From positions 4,581,501-4,645,500 of the forward strand of contig JAQSEB010000010.1 of assembly GCA_030063045.1 (NCBI GenBank): a DNA stretch of 64,000 nt. The letters are read 5' to 3'. The notes beneath the pieces are model-generated. The model made no database searches. It saw only the letters and a list, made by a program, of their open reading frames with translations, and had not been told where the DNA came from. Below are positions 38,506 to 50,506 of this stretch, piece after piece; position 1 is the stretch's first letter, and each line of letters begins with the position of its first letter. The DNA comes from Pratylenchus scribneri (Eukaryota; Nematoda; Chromadorea; Rhabditida; Pratylenchidae). Position numbers and translations under genes: made by a program.

Positions 38506-41500
38506 TTATGAAGAGCACGATGGTACTTGTTGACTTGGAACGCAAGATTGGGAAGAAGCCACATATACGTGTCCCGCTGGGCAATAATAACTGATGAATA
38601 GAATTTTTATTATCATTTATCAATCTTATTTGTTCTTACTCAATTGCTGTGCCACCTCGGCAGACAAAATAATATGCATTGCAGCCATGAGGGTTATATG
38701 GACCATCGGAAAGTTGGGCACATGGATCGCTCACTAATGAAGAATTATTTTATTTTTAAATAAAAAAGGAATACTTGGTTGCATAGGATGTTGACCAGAG
38801 AATGGTTGAGGCTGTGATCCAGTGTTTGGTTGTTGTACTCCAGGTTGAATTTGTCCCGATGGTTGCTGAGGGGATGGAGGTGCAACCGGTGTTGGGGTTG
38901 TTGGTCGGGTGCCGCCGCATTCTGGCACATAGTTAGCATATTCACATTGTCCCGCTTCTTCATCGTATTTCAATCCAGAAGGACATTCAAATGCATAGGT
39001 GCTTATTCCGGTGCAACTAAAATTATAAAATATTCTGCTGTTGAAGAATCATTCAACAACCTGTAATAACGGGTATTGCAGCCTTTGCTGTAGTAGCCAA
39101 TTGCCAGTTTGGAGCAATCGAATTCGGAAGGAGGAATTGTTGCCGGAGGGGACGGATTATTATTGGATGAATTTGATGGTTGTTGATTATTTGGTTGTCC
39201 AACATCCTGCGGTGTTTCTTGTTTTTGACTTGAGAAAAAAAAGCAATTTAAAATAAATTTCCGACTTACTTTTTTTGTCCTCCACAGGCCACAATTAATT
39301 CCCTCATATCGCACTTCTGCGTTTCCTCATCAAAATATACTCCCACGGGACAATTCATCAGAGTGGTGACGCCACCCGAGCAAACATAGAAATGATTGTT
39401 ACAACCTAAAATAACATTGATTAGTGAATAAAATTGATAAATTATGGGTTAATTACCTTGGGCATACATTCCTTCCGATTTGTTTCCAACTGAGCAAAAT
39501 GAAGTATTTGTTGGCTGAACCATCGGACTTGGCTTATTTTGTTGCCGAGCAGGAAGTTGTATGCCTTGAACAACAGAAGGTTGTGGTAATTGATTAGCAG
39601 CAGTTGGGATGCTTGATTGAGGTGGTTGTGGTTGTTGATTGGCAGAATTGGTTGGCTGAATGACTTGTGGAGCAACATTGTTGGGTTGTTGTTGTTGGTT
39701 GGCCGGAATTTGAGGAGGAATTTGTTGTTGGTTGGTCGGAATTTGAGGAGGAATTTGTTGTTGGTTGGCCGGAATCTGAGGAGGAATTTGTTGTTGGTTG
39801 GCCGGAATTTGAGGAGGAATTTGTTGTTGGTTGGCCGGAGATTGAGGAGGAATTTGTTGTTGGTTGGCCGGAGATTGAGGAGGAATTTCTTGTTGATTAG
39901 CCGGAGATTGAGGAGGAATTTGTTGTTGATTAGCCGGAGATTGAGGAGGAATTTGTTGTTGATTAGCCAGAGATTGAGGAGGAATTTGTTGTTGATTAGC
40001 CAGAGATTGAGGAGGAATTTGTTGTTGGTTAGCCGGAGATTGAGTAGGAATTTGTTGTTGATTGGTTGGCTGCGTGTTTGGCACATTGATTATAGGACTG
40101 CAAATCATTCATTTGATATTAAAAATTATTTTCTTACTTATTTGGAACAGTTCCAATATTCACTTCTTGTTGGGTGGAGGTCGGTTGTGGAGGAGAATTA
40201 TTGGAATTGGTGTTGGAAGATCTGAATAAATTGAATTAAATTCAAGCCAAATATTTTAGAATGAAAATACTCTTGACATGAAGTGACATAGTCGCAGCTA
40301 TTGTTGGCCGCTGTGGAAAAGACCAATGATCCTGGGCATTTTTGTTCAAAGGTGACTCCATTGGAGCATTGAATGTATTGATTTTGGCATTCAACAATTG
40401 CATATGCCCCATCGTCTCTGTCCATGCAATAATCATTTGTTGGTGTGGATGGCGGCATAATCGTATTATTTGTAGTTGGAATTTGTTGTGGCGGTTGGCT
40501 TGGTGTTTGTTGTGGTTGAGGAAGAGAAGGTGGAGGTGGTGGCGGCGGCGGATTGGATGGAACATTACTGGATGGTGGTGCCTCATTTGGCCTATAATAA
40601 TATTGATTATTTAATTAGTTTAAATTTATTCAAAACAATTGTTGTTGGTTAGCATTGGCACAAATTGTTGGATATTGGCATGAAGCACTTTTGCCATCAA
40701 AAACCAAATTCCCCGGACATGTTAATTTAGTGGCAATTCCTCCAAGGCAAGTGTAGAAGTGTGGAGTGCATCCTTTCTTCACATAATAACCATTCCTCTT
40801 TCGTTGGCAGTCGAAGTCGGCTTGTGGTGGAGGCGGCTGTGGAGTTGGATTTTCGCTGCCTCCATTCTGACTAGGTGGACTTAAATTTCAAAATAATTAG
40901 ATAAATTTTTAAATTCATCGTTACCTAGTTTTTCCACACACTTCGGGATATTGGCAAAAAGCATTTGTTGGGTCAAAAACAAGATTGCCTGGGCAAGTCA
41001 ATTGCTGGGGATGACCGCCAACACCTAAAAATAAATAATGTTTTCTTTGAGTAAATAATAAATAAATAAATTACATGTGTAAAAGTGCGGGGTGCATGCC
41101 GTTTTGTAATAATATCCATCAATCCTTTGTCTACATTGAAAACCCCCAGCACTGCTTGGGAGGGGAGGAGGATTTGCGGGTGCAGAAATTTGTGGTTGGA
41201 AAGGTTGAGGCTGCGTTTGTTGGGATGATGATTGTCCTTCGGTTGGTTGCATTGGAGAAGATTGTTCATTGTTTCTGCATAATTTATTATAAAATAATTT
41301 AAAAATTTAATTTTCTACCCTAGTTGTTCATTTTTGCCGCATGCGCTTGGAAATTCGCATTGGGCAGTGTCCGAATCAAAAAGCAATCCATCGGGGCATT
41401 TCTGGGGCCTGGCGAATCCTCCCGAACAGACAACGTAATTTGATTGGCATTTTGTTCGAAGATAGGTGCCATCCCTTTTGCCATCACAATTGAATGAAGA

Positions 41501-44018
41501 TGGATTGCTGCCACCAGAAGATGATGATTGAGGAGATGGCTGCGATACTGGTGCAACAATTGATTGAACAGGTTGAGATGGTTGAATTGGCTGTTGATTT
41601 GTGACCGGAACTTGTTGGGATTGTCCACATTGAGATGCAGATGGTGATTGGGGTTGTTCGACACCATTTGATGAGGAAGGTGGTGAAGATTGGGGAGGAG
41701 GACTAAATAATCTTAGAAATAAATTGAATGATTAAATTCACTTTGGAATGGCATTTTCGTCTCCAGATTTTCCACAATTTGCAGGAAAATCACATTTTGC
41801 CCCATTAGGATTGAAGACAAGACCATCTGGGCATGTTTGGTTGAAAGTTTGGCCACCGGAGCAAAGCCTATAAAAATGAATGGATAAGAAGAAATGTTTT
41901 ATGGAATAATTACATCCAATTTGGTTGACATGGTTGAGTGACATAAATTCCATCTCGTCTTCGGGCACAACCGCTATTTGAAGGTTGGGTGTTCGGTGGA
42001 AGAATATTGATTTCAATAACACTTTAACAAAAGGTAATTCAATAAAATAATTTTATGGTAAACAATAATAACCTGCTTGGTTCTTGTGATTTCGGCGGAG
42101 AAGGAATTTGTGGAGCACTAAATTTTTTATATTTATCTATAATTTTGAATGCCAAAAATACTACTTTGATTTGCCGCAATTTGATGGAAATTCGCATTGC
42201 GCCTTTTCCATATCAAAAACCAAGCCAGTGGGACAAATACCCTGGGTAGAAATGCCTGAAAAATTCAATTTTTTTATATGAATTTATATTAAATTTCAAA
42301 ACCATTTGAGCAACTGACAAAATGCCGAGTGCATTGCCGTCGGACATAATAGCCGTTTCGTTTTCCAGCACAGGTGAAAGGCGAATTTGATGTTTCTGTT
42401 GGCGATGATGACGGTGATTGAGGAGGAGATGAAGACGAAGGCTGTGATGGTTGTTGACCTTCTTCTCCATTTATGGCGATTGGAATTTGCTGTGAATTAG
42501 GTGAAATTTGTTGTGGAATTGGCTGAATTTGTTGTTGATTTTGTGCATTTGGATTTGAATATGGTTGGGAATAGGCCACTTTGAATAAATGTTTTCGGCC
42601 ACTGTTGAAATAATATCCACTGGTTCCATGCTCCAAATTTGGTTTAACCGGATCATCCGCTTGAGGAGCCGGCGTCGTCCTATTCAAAATTGATGATTAA
42701 TTACAAATTCATGAATGATTTTATACTTTGGTTTTCCGCATTCATCCCGATAATCGCACATATTATTCACCGTGTCGAAAACCAATCCTCGAGAACATTG
42801 AAGGGCGGATGATGTTCCTCCATTGCAAGAATAGAAGTAAGAATTGTCACAATGCCCTTTGGAATAGAATCCATCTGCTCTGGCGGTACAATCAAATTGT
42901 GGTGCGTTGATTGGCGGCGTTGCACTGGTTGTTGTGGGTGGATCAATTGGCGTGCCTCCACAAGCAGTAACGAATTGTGGGTAGTCGCATTCTGTGAATT
43001 ATTAAATTCATATTCAATCAAAATTTCCATTAAACTTACGTCCATTTTGAGCATTATAGACGAGACCGGCTGAGCAATTGTAGGTGAATGCCTGACCATT
43101 TGCGCATTTCCAAAATTCACTTTTACATCCCGGTTCGACATAAACTCCATCAGTTTTTTCGGCACAATTATATGATGATGGTGTTTGTGGTGGATCATCC
43201 TGAATGGATGGATTTGATTGTGTTGGCTGACTATTTTGTCGTTGCTGATTGTTGTATGGTTGTGGAGATTGTGGTGCAGAGGGCAAATTTGGATTGCTGA
43301 AAGTATCCTGCATGATGGCTTGTTGAGAAGTGCTAAATCAAATTAATATAATTATTTATTTTCATAACTTCTTACAAGGAAATTTTCTTCACAATCCGTT
43401 TCTTTGGTTTCGCTTTTTTGCATTTTGATGCGTAATCGCAAACACCGGCATTTGAATTGAAGACTAATCCATTTGGGCAGGTTTGGTCAAAACGGCGACC
43501 CTGCGTGCATTGAATGTATCCAGGGGAACACGGATTTGCTTCATATAATCCATCGGTTTGCTCCGCACAATTAAACGGGTCTTTCGAGCGGTAAAGTTGT
43601 GTCGAACTATTTGGGTCTTGGCAAACGTCAATAGAGGATGGACTGTCACATTGGTTATTGTCCGGATTAAGCTAAAATGTTGATAAATATAATTACTTAG
43701 ATTTAAATAAATATATCTCACCTTCAATCCCTGATAACATTGCATTGGAAGTTCGCGTCCATTTGTGCAAATTGAGTAATAACTTGAATGGTGTAGGAAT
43801 GATGTCAACTATATAAACCCTTATTTTCATACCGACTGCATCCCCAGACATAATTGCCATCCTTTTGTTTGGCACAATTCACAGGCTGACGGAATTGAGG
43901 TTCATCTTATAAAATCATAAATTTTAATAAGTATTTAAGAAAGAAACTCACTTCCTTGAGCCTGAATTTGGATGAAAATTAGAGAGAGTAGAATGAGGGC
44001 CAATAAATGATTTTGCAT
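38506..44018 (-). CDS. Secreted protein with 13 chitin-binding peritrophin-A (CBM14) domains, CBD-1-like
   Basis: Starts with a clear signal peptide (MQNHLLALILLSLIFIQIQA). I count 13 six-cysteine CBM14 domains, each with the C-x-DG-x-Y, C-x(5)-F/Y-x-C, C-P-x-GL-x-F and C-x(5-9)-C pattern, for example FDCTARADGFYSKGHC, CSGGQTFNQTCPDGLVF and FQCRQRIDGYYYKTAC. They are separated by Pro/Gln/Ser linkers. The last exon ends YYCPAGHVYV...CSS. The organisation is close to C. elegans CBD-1 (12 domains), which ties the eggshell chitin layer to the vitelline layer; orthology is inference. There are roughly 25 exons, not all of whose junctions I fixed; I estimate about 1,450 residues from the span less introns. 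Between domains 10 and 11 sits an 11-copy 33-bp coding repeat. Confidence 0.88.
39701..40063 (-). repeat. Coding tandem repeat, 11 copies of 33 bp (NQQQIPPQSPA)
   Basis: Exactly eleven in-frame 11-residue units inside the chitin-binding protein linker: first NQQQIPTQSPA, then variants ending SLA, SPA, IPA and IPT. The order (SPA copies N-terminal, IPA copies C-terminal) shows stepwise duplication. The opposite strand also stays open (over 200 codons), which is a by-product of the repeat. Confidence 0.96.
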
Positions 44019-45334
44019 TGTTCAAGGATGGTCCTGAAAATTTAGAATTATAAATTTTTAAGACTATTCATTTTCAAATAAATTCCACCATAATGGAGAA
44101 GTGGAATAAAATGAAAGAATAGGAGGATAGAATGATATTTAAGATTAAAAATTGAATGACAATTCCCATTTTATATTACACAAATGAATTCCAATTTCCA
44201 AGATGCTTATTTTTCCGCCTTTATCGTTAATTCATTTCCTGGGAATGATCATTAATGGAGATTGGAAGGATAATATTTTCCCAGAGGAAAGCCATGGCGG
44301 GAATGGTAAAATTTCATCTTTATGTTTAATGGACTATTGGACTTTGAACACATATTATCACATTCACATTTAAAAATCTTTCTGCTGGTAGTAATAAACC
44401 ATTTTCTATAAATTTTAAATAAAAACTTTACCTGCTGTTGGAATTAGTCAAATGGAATTTGCGATTGCAATTGGCCAATAATTGCTGGCCAATTTGAGAT
44501 GGAAATCCATGCAATCGGTGCAGTGGAATTCGAATTTAATGATATTGGTATGGTGAAATTTGTGCCGGTGGCATTGTAAATTGCGACATAGGCATCCAAA
44601 TTGTTGTTGGTTGTTGCGAGGCAAATGGATTGTTTTTTGATGGAGCAAGACGGTGGATTCTTTGGCTGCTTTGTGTGGACGTTGACTTGTGCCAAAGTTT
44701 GCCGGTTGAATCTTATTCTTCAACATAAATTGATTAATTGGCGGAGTGGGCGGCTGTACTTGATTTGATTAGATAACATTTTAATTCAAATTAATTAATT
44801 CAAATTGATCAAACTCTTAAAAAGAAAAATAGTTAAATTTCCTTTTAGAAAAATGTACATCCATATATTACATACATTCTCTTTAAGTTTGCATGTTAAA
44901 TAATTCTGACTTTATTTATAATTCAGAGGGAAATTTTGTTGGAAATTCCATAATTCGGGGGGGGGGGGGGCACCATCGAGAGTTTTGTCGATCTGGGGAT
45001 GGAATGGATTCAAGAAACCTAGTCAGAATACATTATGGTTTAATTAGGCCGGCCGCGGGATAGAGACAGATTACCAAAATTTCACATTTATTCATTCTCT
45101 TTAAACATTCACATCAATCAATTTAAATATTCATTACGATGGAGTAAAACCAGCAGTATTTGATATTATTCATTTTTAAGTAAATTATTGAAAATAATAA
45201 TTCATCAATAAAATGGATAAACGAATATTTAAATAATTTAACCAAAATAAATAAATTAGGTAATGATAATGAATGAACGTTATGCGATGATGTTTAGTCA
45301 ATGCAGATTCAAAATCCATTGTTGTTTATAAAAC
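44019..45334. other. Gene-poor region with G14 tract
   Basis: Holds the upstream region of the chitin-binding gene, an orphan minus-strand frame (44444-44695, listed separately), a run of 14 G at 44957-44970, a GGCCGGCCGCGGG segment at 45048-45060 that is unusually GC-rich for the window, and the FEN1 3' UTR. Confidence 0.5.
44444..44695 (-). CDS. Orphan reading frame, possibly a gene fragment
   Basis: An 83-codon frame with amphipathic character and balanced composition (SCSIKKQSICLATTNNNLD, AYVAIYNATGTNFTIPISL). It has two cysteines and N-glycosylation-like sites but no ATG with a signal peptide; a splice AG upstream (near 44764) could add a short N-terminal exon rich in Thr/Pro. I recognise no family. 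It could be a secreted-protein fragment, a small real gene or chance. The start given is the first ATG/ATG-like codon in the frame. Confidence 0.3.
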   Translation of the reverse strand: MAQVNVHTKQPKNPPSCSIKKQSICLATTNNNLDAYVAIYNATGTNFTIPISLNSNSTAPIAWISISNWPAIIGQLQSQIPFD

Positions 45335-46959
45335 TCATTTCCCAGCTTTTCCTTTCTTCTTCTTTCCATCATTTTTGCTTGTCGTTGGCTTCTTTGCTTC
45401 TTCCAATTTTCGCTTTTTCGATGTTGGTTCAGTGCTGTTCACAACTCCAGTTGATTTGAAGAAATTATCAATGCGCCCTTGTTGGGAAACTTTTCTGCTT
45501 TTCTGGAGACGGTCAATCGCAGAACGAATTCTGTCCTCACTAAAAATTTTAATGCTATTCATTTTAATTTAGTCCCTTACTTGAATCCCTTTTGAGTGCA
45601 GAGAAATTCGATAATTTCCTTTGTATTTGGCTCATTCCAAGTGAACTATAAATATTATTCTCAATTAAATATAATTTTTCAAATAAAAACACCTCAATTT
45701 TGCTCCCATCGAGAACATCAGGATTCAAAAATAATTCTCGTGCCTCTTTGAATTTCCAATTTTCTGGCGGATGATATTTCTAATAAGAGAATAAAATTAA
45801 TATTTGATTAATTGTTTCCTCACCTTCAAATCAATATTTTCCAATATTGCTTCGATGCTTTTGTGTTGTTTGATCAATTCGAATGCTTTCTTTGGACCAA
45901 CTCCTTTGATATTTCCGCAATAATCGCATCCAAGTAAAATGCAAAAGTCAACAAATTGTTCATGCGTCATGTCCATATCCTTCAGCATTCTTTCAAGCGA
46001 GAATTCCTTAATAAAATTTGGTTAATTTGCTGAATTTTGTGGTTTATTTTACTTTGATTGGCATTTTCTTGGCTTCGCTGAATGTCATTTGTCTGACCAA
46101 TATTTGGGAACCAAATGTTAACTAAAAATTAATCAATAAAACGAAACAAGGAAAAACCAACCGCATCCATATCCTCTGTTGCAGTTGCATATACTTTCCC
46201 TTTACGAACCAATTCCGCACATTGTGCTTCTGCCTATTCGTTAAAATATTAATCAATTATGAATAAAAATGAATGTTAATTACCTCGCATGGAGCATCAA
46301 TTGTAGGAATTCCCATCAATTTGAGCAATTTTTTGCATTCTTCGCTGTGTTCTTTTGTGACCTATATACAATAAAATAAATTTATAATCACTAAAATTTA
46401 TTTATTTTAACCTTAACAAGTCTTCGTTCAAATTTTTCCATTGCAACTTTGTCACCTTTTTCCGTTGCTTCTGCCAATTGTTCTTCGGCATCAGCACGTT
46501 TCTCCATTCTTTTGTCGAGCTCGCCCGATTTGAGTTCAGGTGGTTTGCCATCGAAAATATAAATTGGCTTGATTCCATGTTCCATCATTCGAATTGTGCG
46601 ATAAAACATTCCATTTAGATGGCTAAAAATATACTCAATTAATCAAGTTTCTTTTATTTTCTTGTCTTTTTATTTCACTTTTTGCTAAATCCCAGAATTT
46701 TTGGTACATCTCTGTATTCAGAACAGAATAACTTTTTTGTCTTAATAATCCCAACTTTATGTGATATTTTAAACCTTGTTGTTTCGCCATCTGCATTTGT
46801 CAATTGGACTCCATCTTGACGAACAGCAATTAAAAATTGGTATAAACTCATCGAAGCATCAATGGCAATTATACGGCCAAAATAAGCTTTCATTTCTTTT
46901 TCCTTTATTGCATTTGGGCAATGGTCAGAAACGACCAAAGAAAGTCCTTTAATGCCCAT
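45335..46959 (-). CDS. crn-1: Flap endonuclease 1
   Basis: Nine exons (46775-46959, 46412-46622, 46284-46361, 46162-46233, 46053-46121, 45824-46006, 45693-45779, 45581-45645, 45335-45539) encode 384 residues, the usual FEN1 size. It removes 5' flaps during Okazaki fragment maturation and long-patch repair; in C. elegans CRN-1 also acts in apoptotic DNA degradation. All catalytic acids are visible: Asp in [11 protein letters not shown], Asp in YIFDGKPP, Glu-Ala-Glu in CEAEAQCA, Asp-x-Asp in TEDMDALTFG and Asp in [16 protein letters not shown]. The PCNA-binding PIP box is QGRIDNFF, followed by a basic Lys-rich tail. The gene begins 143 nt downstream of MED19 on the same strand. Confidence 0.97.
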
Positions 46960-47102
46960 ATTTTATCTGAAAAAGTATTATTTTAATAAATTAACGAATG
47001 AGTTTAAAATGATACTGTAAATGAAAAAACATAAAATATAATAAATATCATTTGTCAAATTTATTATATTTATTAAAAAAAAAGATGAGTAATAATAATA
47101 AT

Positions 47103-48094
47103 TTAAAAAAATGGGGCGATCGCTTCTTTCTTGTTGTGCATTTTCTTTTGTTCATCTTCCACGTTTTTCTTTTAAAAAAATAGTCAAATTTATTCAAAGG
47201 AATTTTAAAATTAACCTTTTCTTTTTTCTTCTTTTTATCCTTTTTCTTCTTCTTCTTTTCCTTTTCTTCTCCTTTATGCTTTTTTATTCGTTTTTCCCCA
47301 TCTGTAAATTTTGTTTTCTTCCAAAAAGAAAGTAATTTTTCGGCACCTTCCATTTCATCCAAAGATCGCTTTATCCTTTTTCCATGCTTTCCTTCCATTT
47401 CTTCATCTTTTATTGTATCTTGCCCGGATCTGGAAGCAGTGGAAATATTTATTCCAGCCAATTCCACTGGGATATCCGTAAGCTCAAAATATCTGTTCGC
47501 ATCGGAAACCGGTCCTTGGAAATAATGTTAATTAATTAAAATAAATCAATTAAAATTAACCAGGTGTAAGTTTAAAGCCAATCATTTGGCTTGTTGAAAG
47601 AGTGTTGATTTCTTTGCCCATAATCGGTGGTTTTTCAATTAGTTGACGAAGTGAACTGAATTTAAGAAAATTAATGTAAAGAAATGAGAAGGTTATACCA
47701 AGATGCATCCGCCTTTCGATTTATTTGCTTTGCTCCGCAAACGTGAGGTAAAAAAGTAGCAAGGTCTTCCTTTGGCTTTTTTGCACCACAATAACGCTAT
47801 AAAATAAGATTTGAATTATTCACAATAAAACCATATATCTCACATTATATGAACCACTGAGATCAAACATTGAAATAAGGTCTTCACTTCCAAGCAATTG
47901 ACTCGGTGCTAAAATTAATAATTATTGTTTATGAATTAAAGAATTAAATAAATACGAGGAAGTTCAGGTTTCATTCCATAAAAGGGTGAGACCATTGAAA
48001 GTTGTGATTGATTTCCTTTCAATGAAATTTTTGTGCGTAAAAATCCTGAAGAAATCCCAGCTCCTCCGGATTCAAGTATTCTTTCTTTTTCCAT
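47103..48094 (-). CDS. mdt-19: Mediator complex subunit 19
   Basis: Six exons (47956-48094, 47844-47908, 47699-47796, 47561-47655, 47216-47514, 47103-47168) encode 253 residues. Diagnostic stretches are MISMFDLSGSYN-like LISMFDLSGSYN, KEDLATFLPHVCG, and SSLRQLIEKPPIMGKEI followed by MIGFKLTPGP, the conserved Mediator head/hook-binding region. The C-terminus is a Lys/Glu-rich block typical of metazoan MED19. MED19 links Mediator to RNA polymerase II and several activators. A longer N-terminal extension is possible in the same frame (ATG at 48172), but the ATG at 48094 has homology directly downstream, so I chose it. Confidence 0.9.
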
Positions 48095-48415
48095 TTTATA
48101 TTGCCAAATGAACGAATGGTAAAATGTAAAACTATGACAAATTAAAATTACACATGTTACATTGCAATTCAATTGTAAGACATGGGTGGTAGTGTGGAAG
48201 CTAGGTTAGGTTATATTAAGTTTTAAGCTCACTCAGCTCAGAGCTTGGCTTGACTGGCTTCTTCTTAATTTAATTTTAATTGACAAATTTTTTTAAATAA
48301 CATTCATTTAGCCAAGAAAATATTAACATAACTATAACTTAAACTTCCAGTCCATTGAAATGAATCGAATTCCTCTTTTCGATTTCATTTTTTCTTTTCA
48401 CTTTACTTTAACTGC

Positions 48416-48850
48416 ATAATATAATGGATGGTATTTAATTTGCATAAAAAATTATTGAATTTGCATAAAAAATTATTGAATTTGCATAAAAGAATATTTA
48501 AAATGCATAAAAGTTTATACCGGTTTAGCGTTTAGTCTAAAATTCATAAACCATATACCATTCGATAGATCTCATCGAGACACGTCGATTGGTATATATT
48601 TTGTCATGGTTTGATCAAAAATAAAGGTTTTAAACCACTTAAACAATTTTATGAGTTTTGGTTCAAAACCAATTAAACCATGACAAAATATATACCAATC
48701 GACGCGTCTCGATGAGATCTATCGAATGGTATATGGTTTATGAATTTTAGACTAAACGCTAAACCGGTATAAACTTTTATGCATTTTAAATACTCTTTTA
48801 TGCAAATTCAATAATTTTTTATGCAAATTAAATATTTCCCATAATATAAT
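48416..48850. mobile_element. Fold-back MITE with 10-bp target duplication (Mutator-like size)
   Basis: A 415-bp element (48426-48840) flanked by a perfect 10-bp direct repeat ATAATATAAT (48416-48425 and 48841-48850). It is almost entirely an inverted repeat: left arm about 48426-48612, right arm 48675-48840, with a loop of about 62 bp. The arms differ by a few substitutions, and the left arm has one extra 21-bp TTGCATAAAAAATTATTGAA-type unit. Outer ends read GG(G/A)-x(3-4)-TATTTAATTTGCAT. It has no coding capacity, so it is non-autonomous. A 9-11 bp target duplication with long terminal inverted repeats is the pattern of Mutator-like elements; the assignment is inference. Confidence 0.93.
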
Positions 48851-49036
48851 ACTTAAACGAAAAAAAGAATAAAATATTTTTCATTTTATTAACAAATTTT
48901 ATGCAAATATATATACATTATACACAATACAATATTGGGAAAAAGAAAATACAAATACAATATACGGGAAAAAGAAAATTGGTTACAATTACAATTGTAT
49001 GTATTGAGGGGAGAGAGGGGAAAATATCGATGTGCT

Positions 49037-50295
49037 TCATTTATTCACGAAAACGTTCTGATCCAAGTTATTCCATGTTTGATAGTCTGCGCCTTGGCCT
49101 ATTCCTTCGCGTGGTGCTGCCTCCTCCATATTGCTTTGTTCCTCGGGTTGGGGTTCGGGTTGTTGCACAGCAGGAGCCTCTTGTTGCTGGCCTTGAACGA
49201 ACAAATCTTGGTCAAGGTTCACCCACTGAAAATTTGGGAAATTTAATATCAATTATTAAAAATGTTTTATTAAACTGACTGACCGTTTGATAGTCTGCGC
49301 CTTGGCCTATTCCTTCTCGTATTGGCCCGTCGTTCACTGATGGTGCGTCTCCTGGTCCTGGTCCTCCAGCTTCCGGTGGTGATTGAATCGATCCCTGATG
49401 CGCTGGTTGTTGGCCGCCTCCCGCTTGTCCCTTTGCGAAGATATCGTTCCTGAAAATTTTGGGGATAAAATTACTTTGAATATGAGAAGATTTTAAAACA
49501 TACGTGTCCAAGTTGCCAAGCGTCTGGTACTGAACTCCATCTCCAATGCCTTGCTGTCCTTGGGGCGTATCATCAATTGCATTTGGAACGGCGGCAGCAT
49601 GAGGTACTTTCGGGTGGCCAACTGAAAAAAAAAGATGAAATTAATGGTTATATTCAAAGATATGAAGAATATTACTTGGTGTTGGTTGAATGCCTTTGCC
49701 TGCAACTTGTCCTCTGGCGAAAATGTCTCTAAAAAACAAAATCATTGATGACAGAATTAATGACGATAAAAATAACTAACCTGTCCACGCCGCCGAGTGT
49801 TTGGTATTGCTCGCCTTCTCCAATGCCCTCATTGCCTCTTGGTTCATTTAGTCTCGGATTTGGTCCTGTTTGTCGCTTCTTGTCTGGTGGTGCAGCGGCG
49901 GCTTCCTTCTCTTTGCCTTTGTTGTTGTTTTTGGTCTTCTCTTTCTTCTTTTTGTTGTTCTTCTTATCGTTTTTGCCTTCTTCATTCTTTTTGGCTCCCG
50001 GTTTGTTCACCTGAAATTTATGGGGAAATTAATAAAAGCCATTAAAAAATTAATCATTTACCTCTTTTTTTGCCTTCTTTTTGCAGCAGCATTGCGCCAG
50101 GATCAGTCCGGAAGTTAGGAGAATAATCATGCCGCCCATCATCCACATCGCAATAAGTTTGGCAAGTGCTTCGACATTCATGTTGGTGGTCGTCGTTGTG
50201 TTCTGTTGTGTTTCCTCCTTCTCGGTCCTTGAGTTGGTTGTCGTTGTATTGATTGATGCACGCACTGATGTAGAAAGAATGTGTTTGTTGGCCAT
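49037..50295 (-). CDS. Single-pass membrane protein with repeated GIGxGxxYQT modules, unknown function
   Basis: Six exons (50062-50295, 49781-50010, 49676-49728, 49504-49621, 49284-49449, 49037-49225) encode 329 residues. The Thr/Asn-rich N-terminus is followed by one hydrophobic helix ([20 protein letters not shown]) and a juxtamembrane CCCKKK, likely palmitoylated. A Lys/Asn/Glu-rich stretch comes next. The rest consists of four copies of a module reading GIG-x-G-x-x-YQT, then a short gap, D, then D-x-F-(A/V)-x-GQ. Module boundaries track exons, and the introns interrupt the module at the same place. I do not recognise the family. Topology is probably N-out, C-in from the positive charges after the helix. 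Confidence 0.8.
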
Positions 50296-50506
50296 TTTTA
50301 TACCCGAAAAGTGCAAAACTATAACCAACCTAGCCACCACCCACCAGCCACCACTACACTAGCCTAATCGATAAATGGTAACCAAAATATTTTGTCATAT
50401 ATGGTATAAGAAGTACTGTGGATTTTTTTGCTATAAAAAGGCCAATGAATGCATTTTTATTTCATTCCTCACACCAAATTCCACACCAATCAAAACCCGA
50501 AAAATC
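50296..50506. promoter_or_regulatory. Divergent upstream region between two CCC-motif membrane genes
   Basis: A 211-bp head-to-head spacer. It contains TATAAAAAGG near 50433 and repeated CCACCAC blocks at 50335-50356. The two flanking genes share a membrane-helix/CCC/Lys architecture, so co-regulation is plausible but unproven. Confidence 0.4.

Noticed and set aside
39617..40225. 202-codon plus-strand frame (Leu/Arg/Asn repeats)
   Set aside because: Antisense of the 33-bp coding repeat in the chitin-binding gene; the minus frame has signal peptide and CBM14 context.
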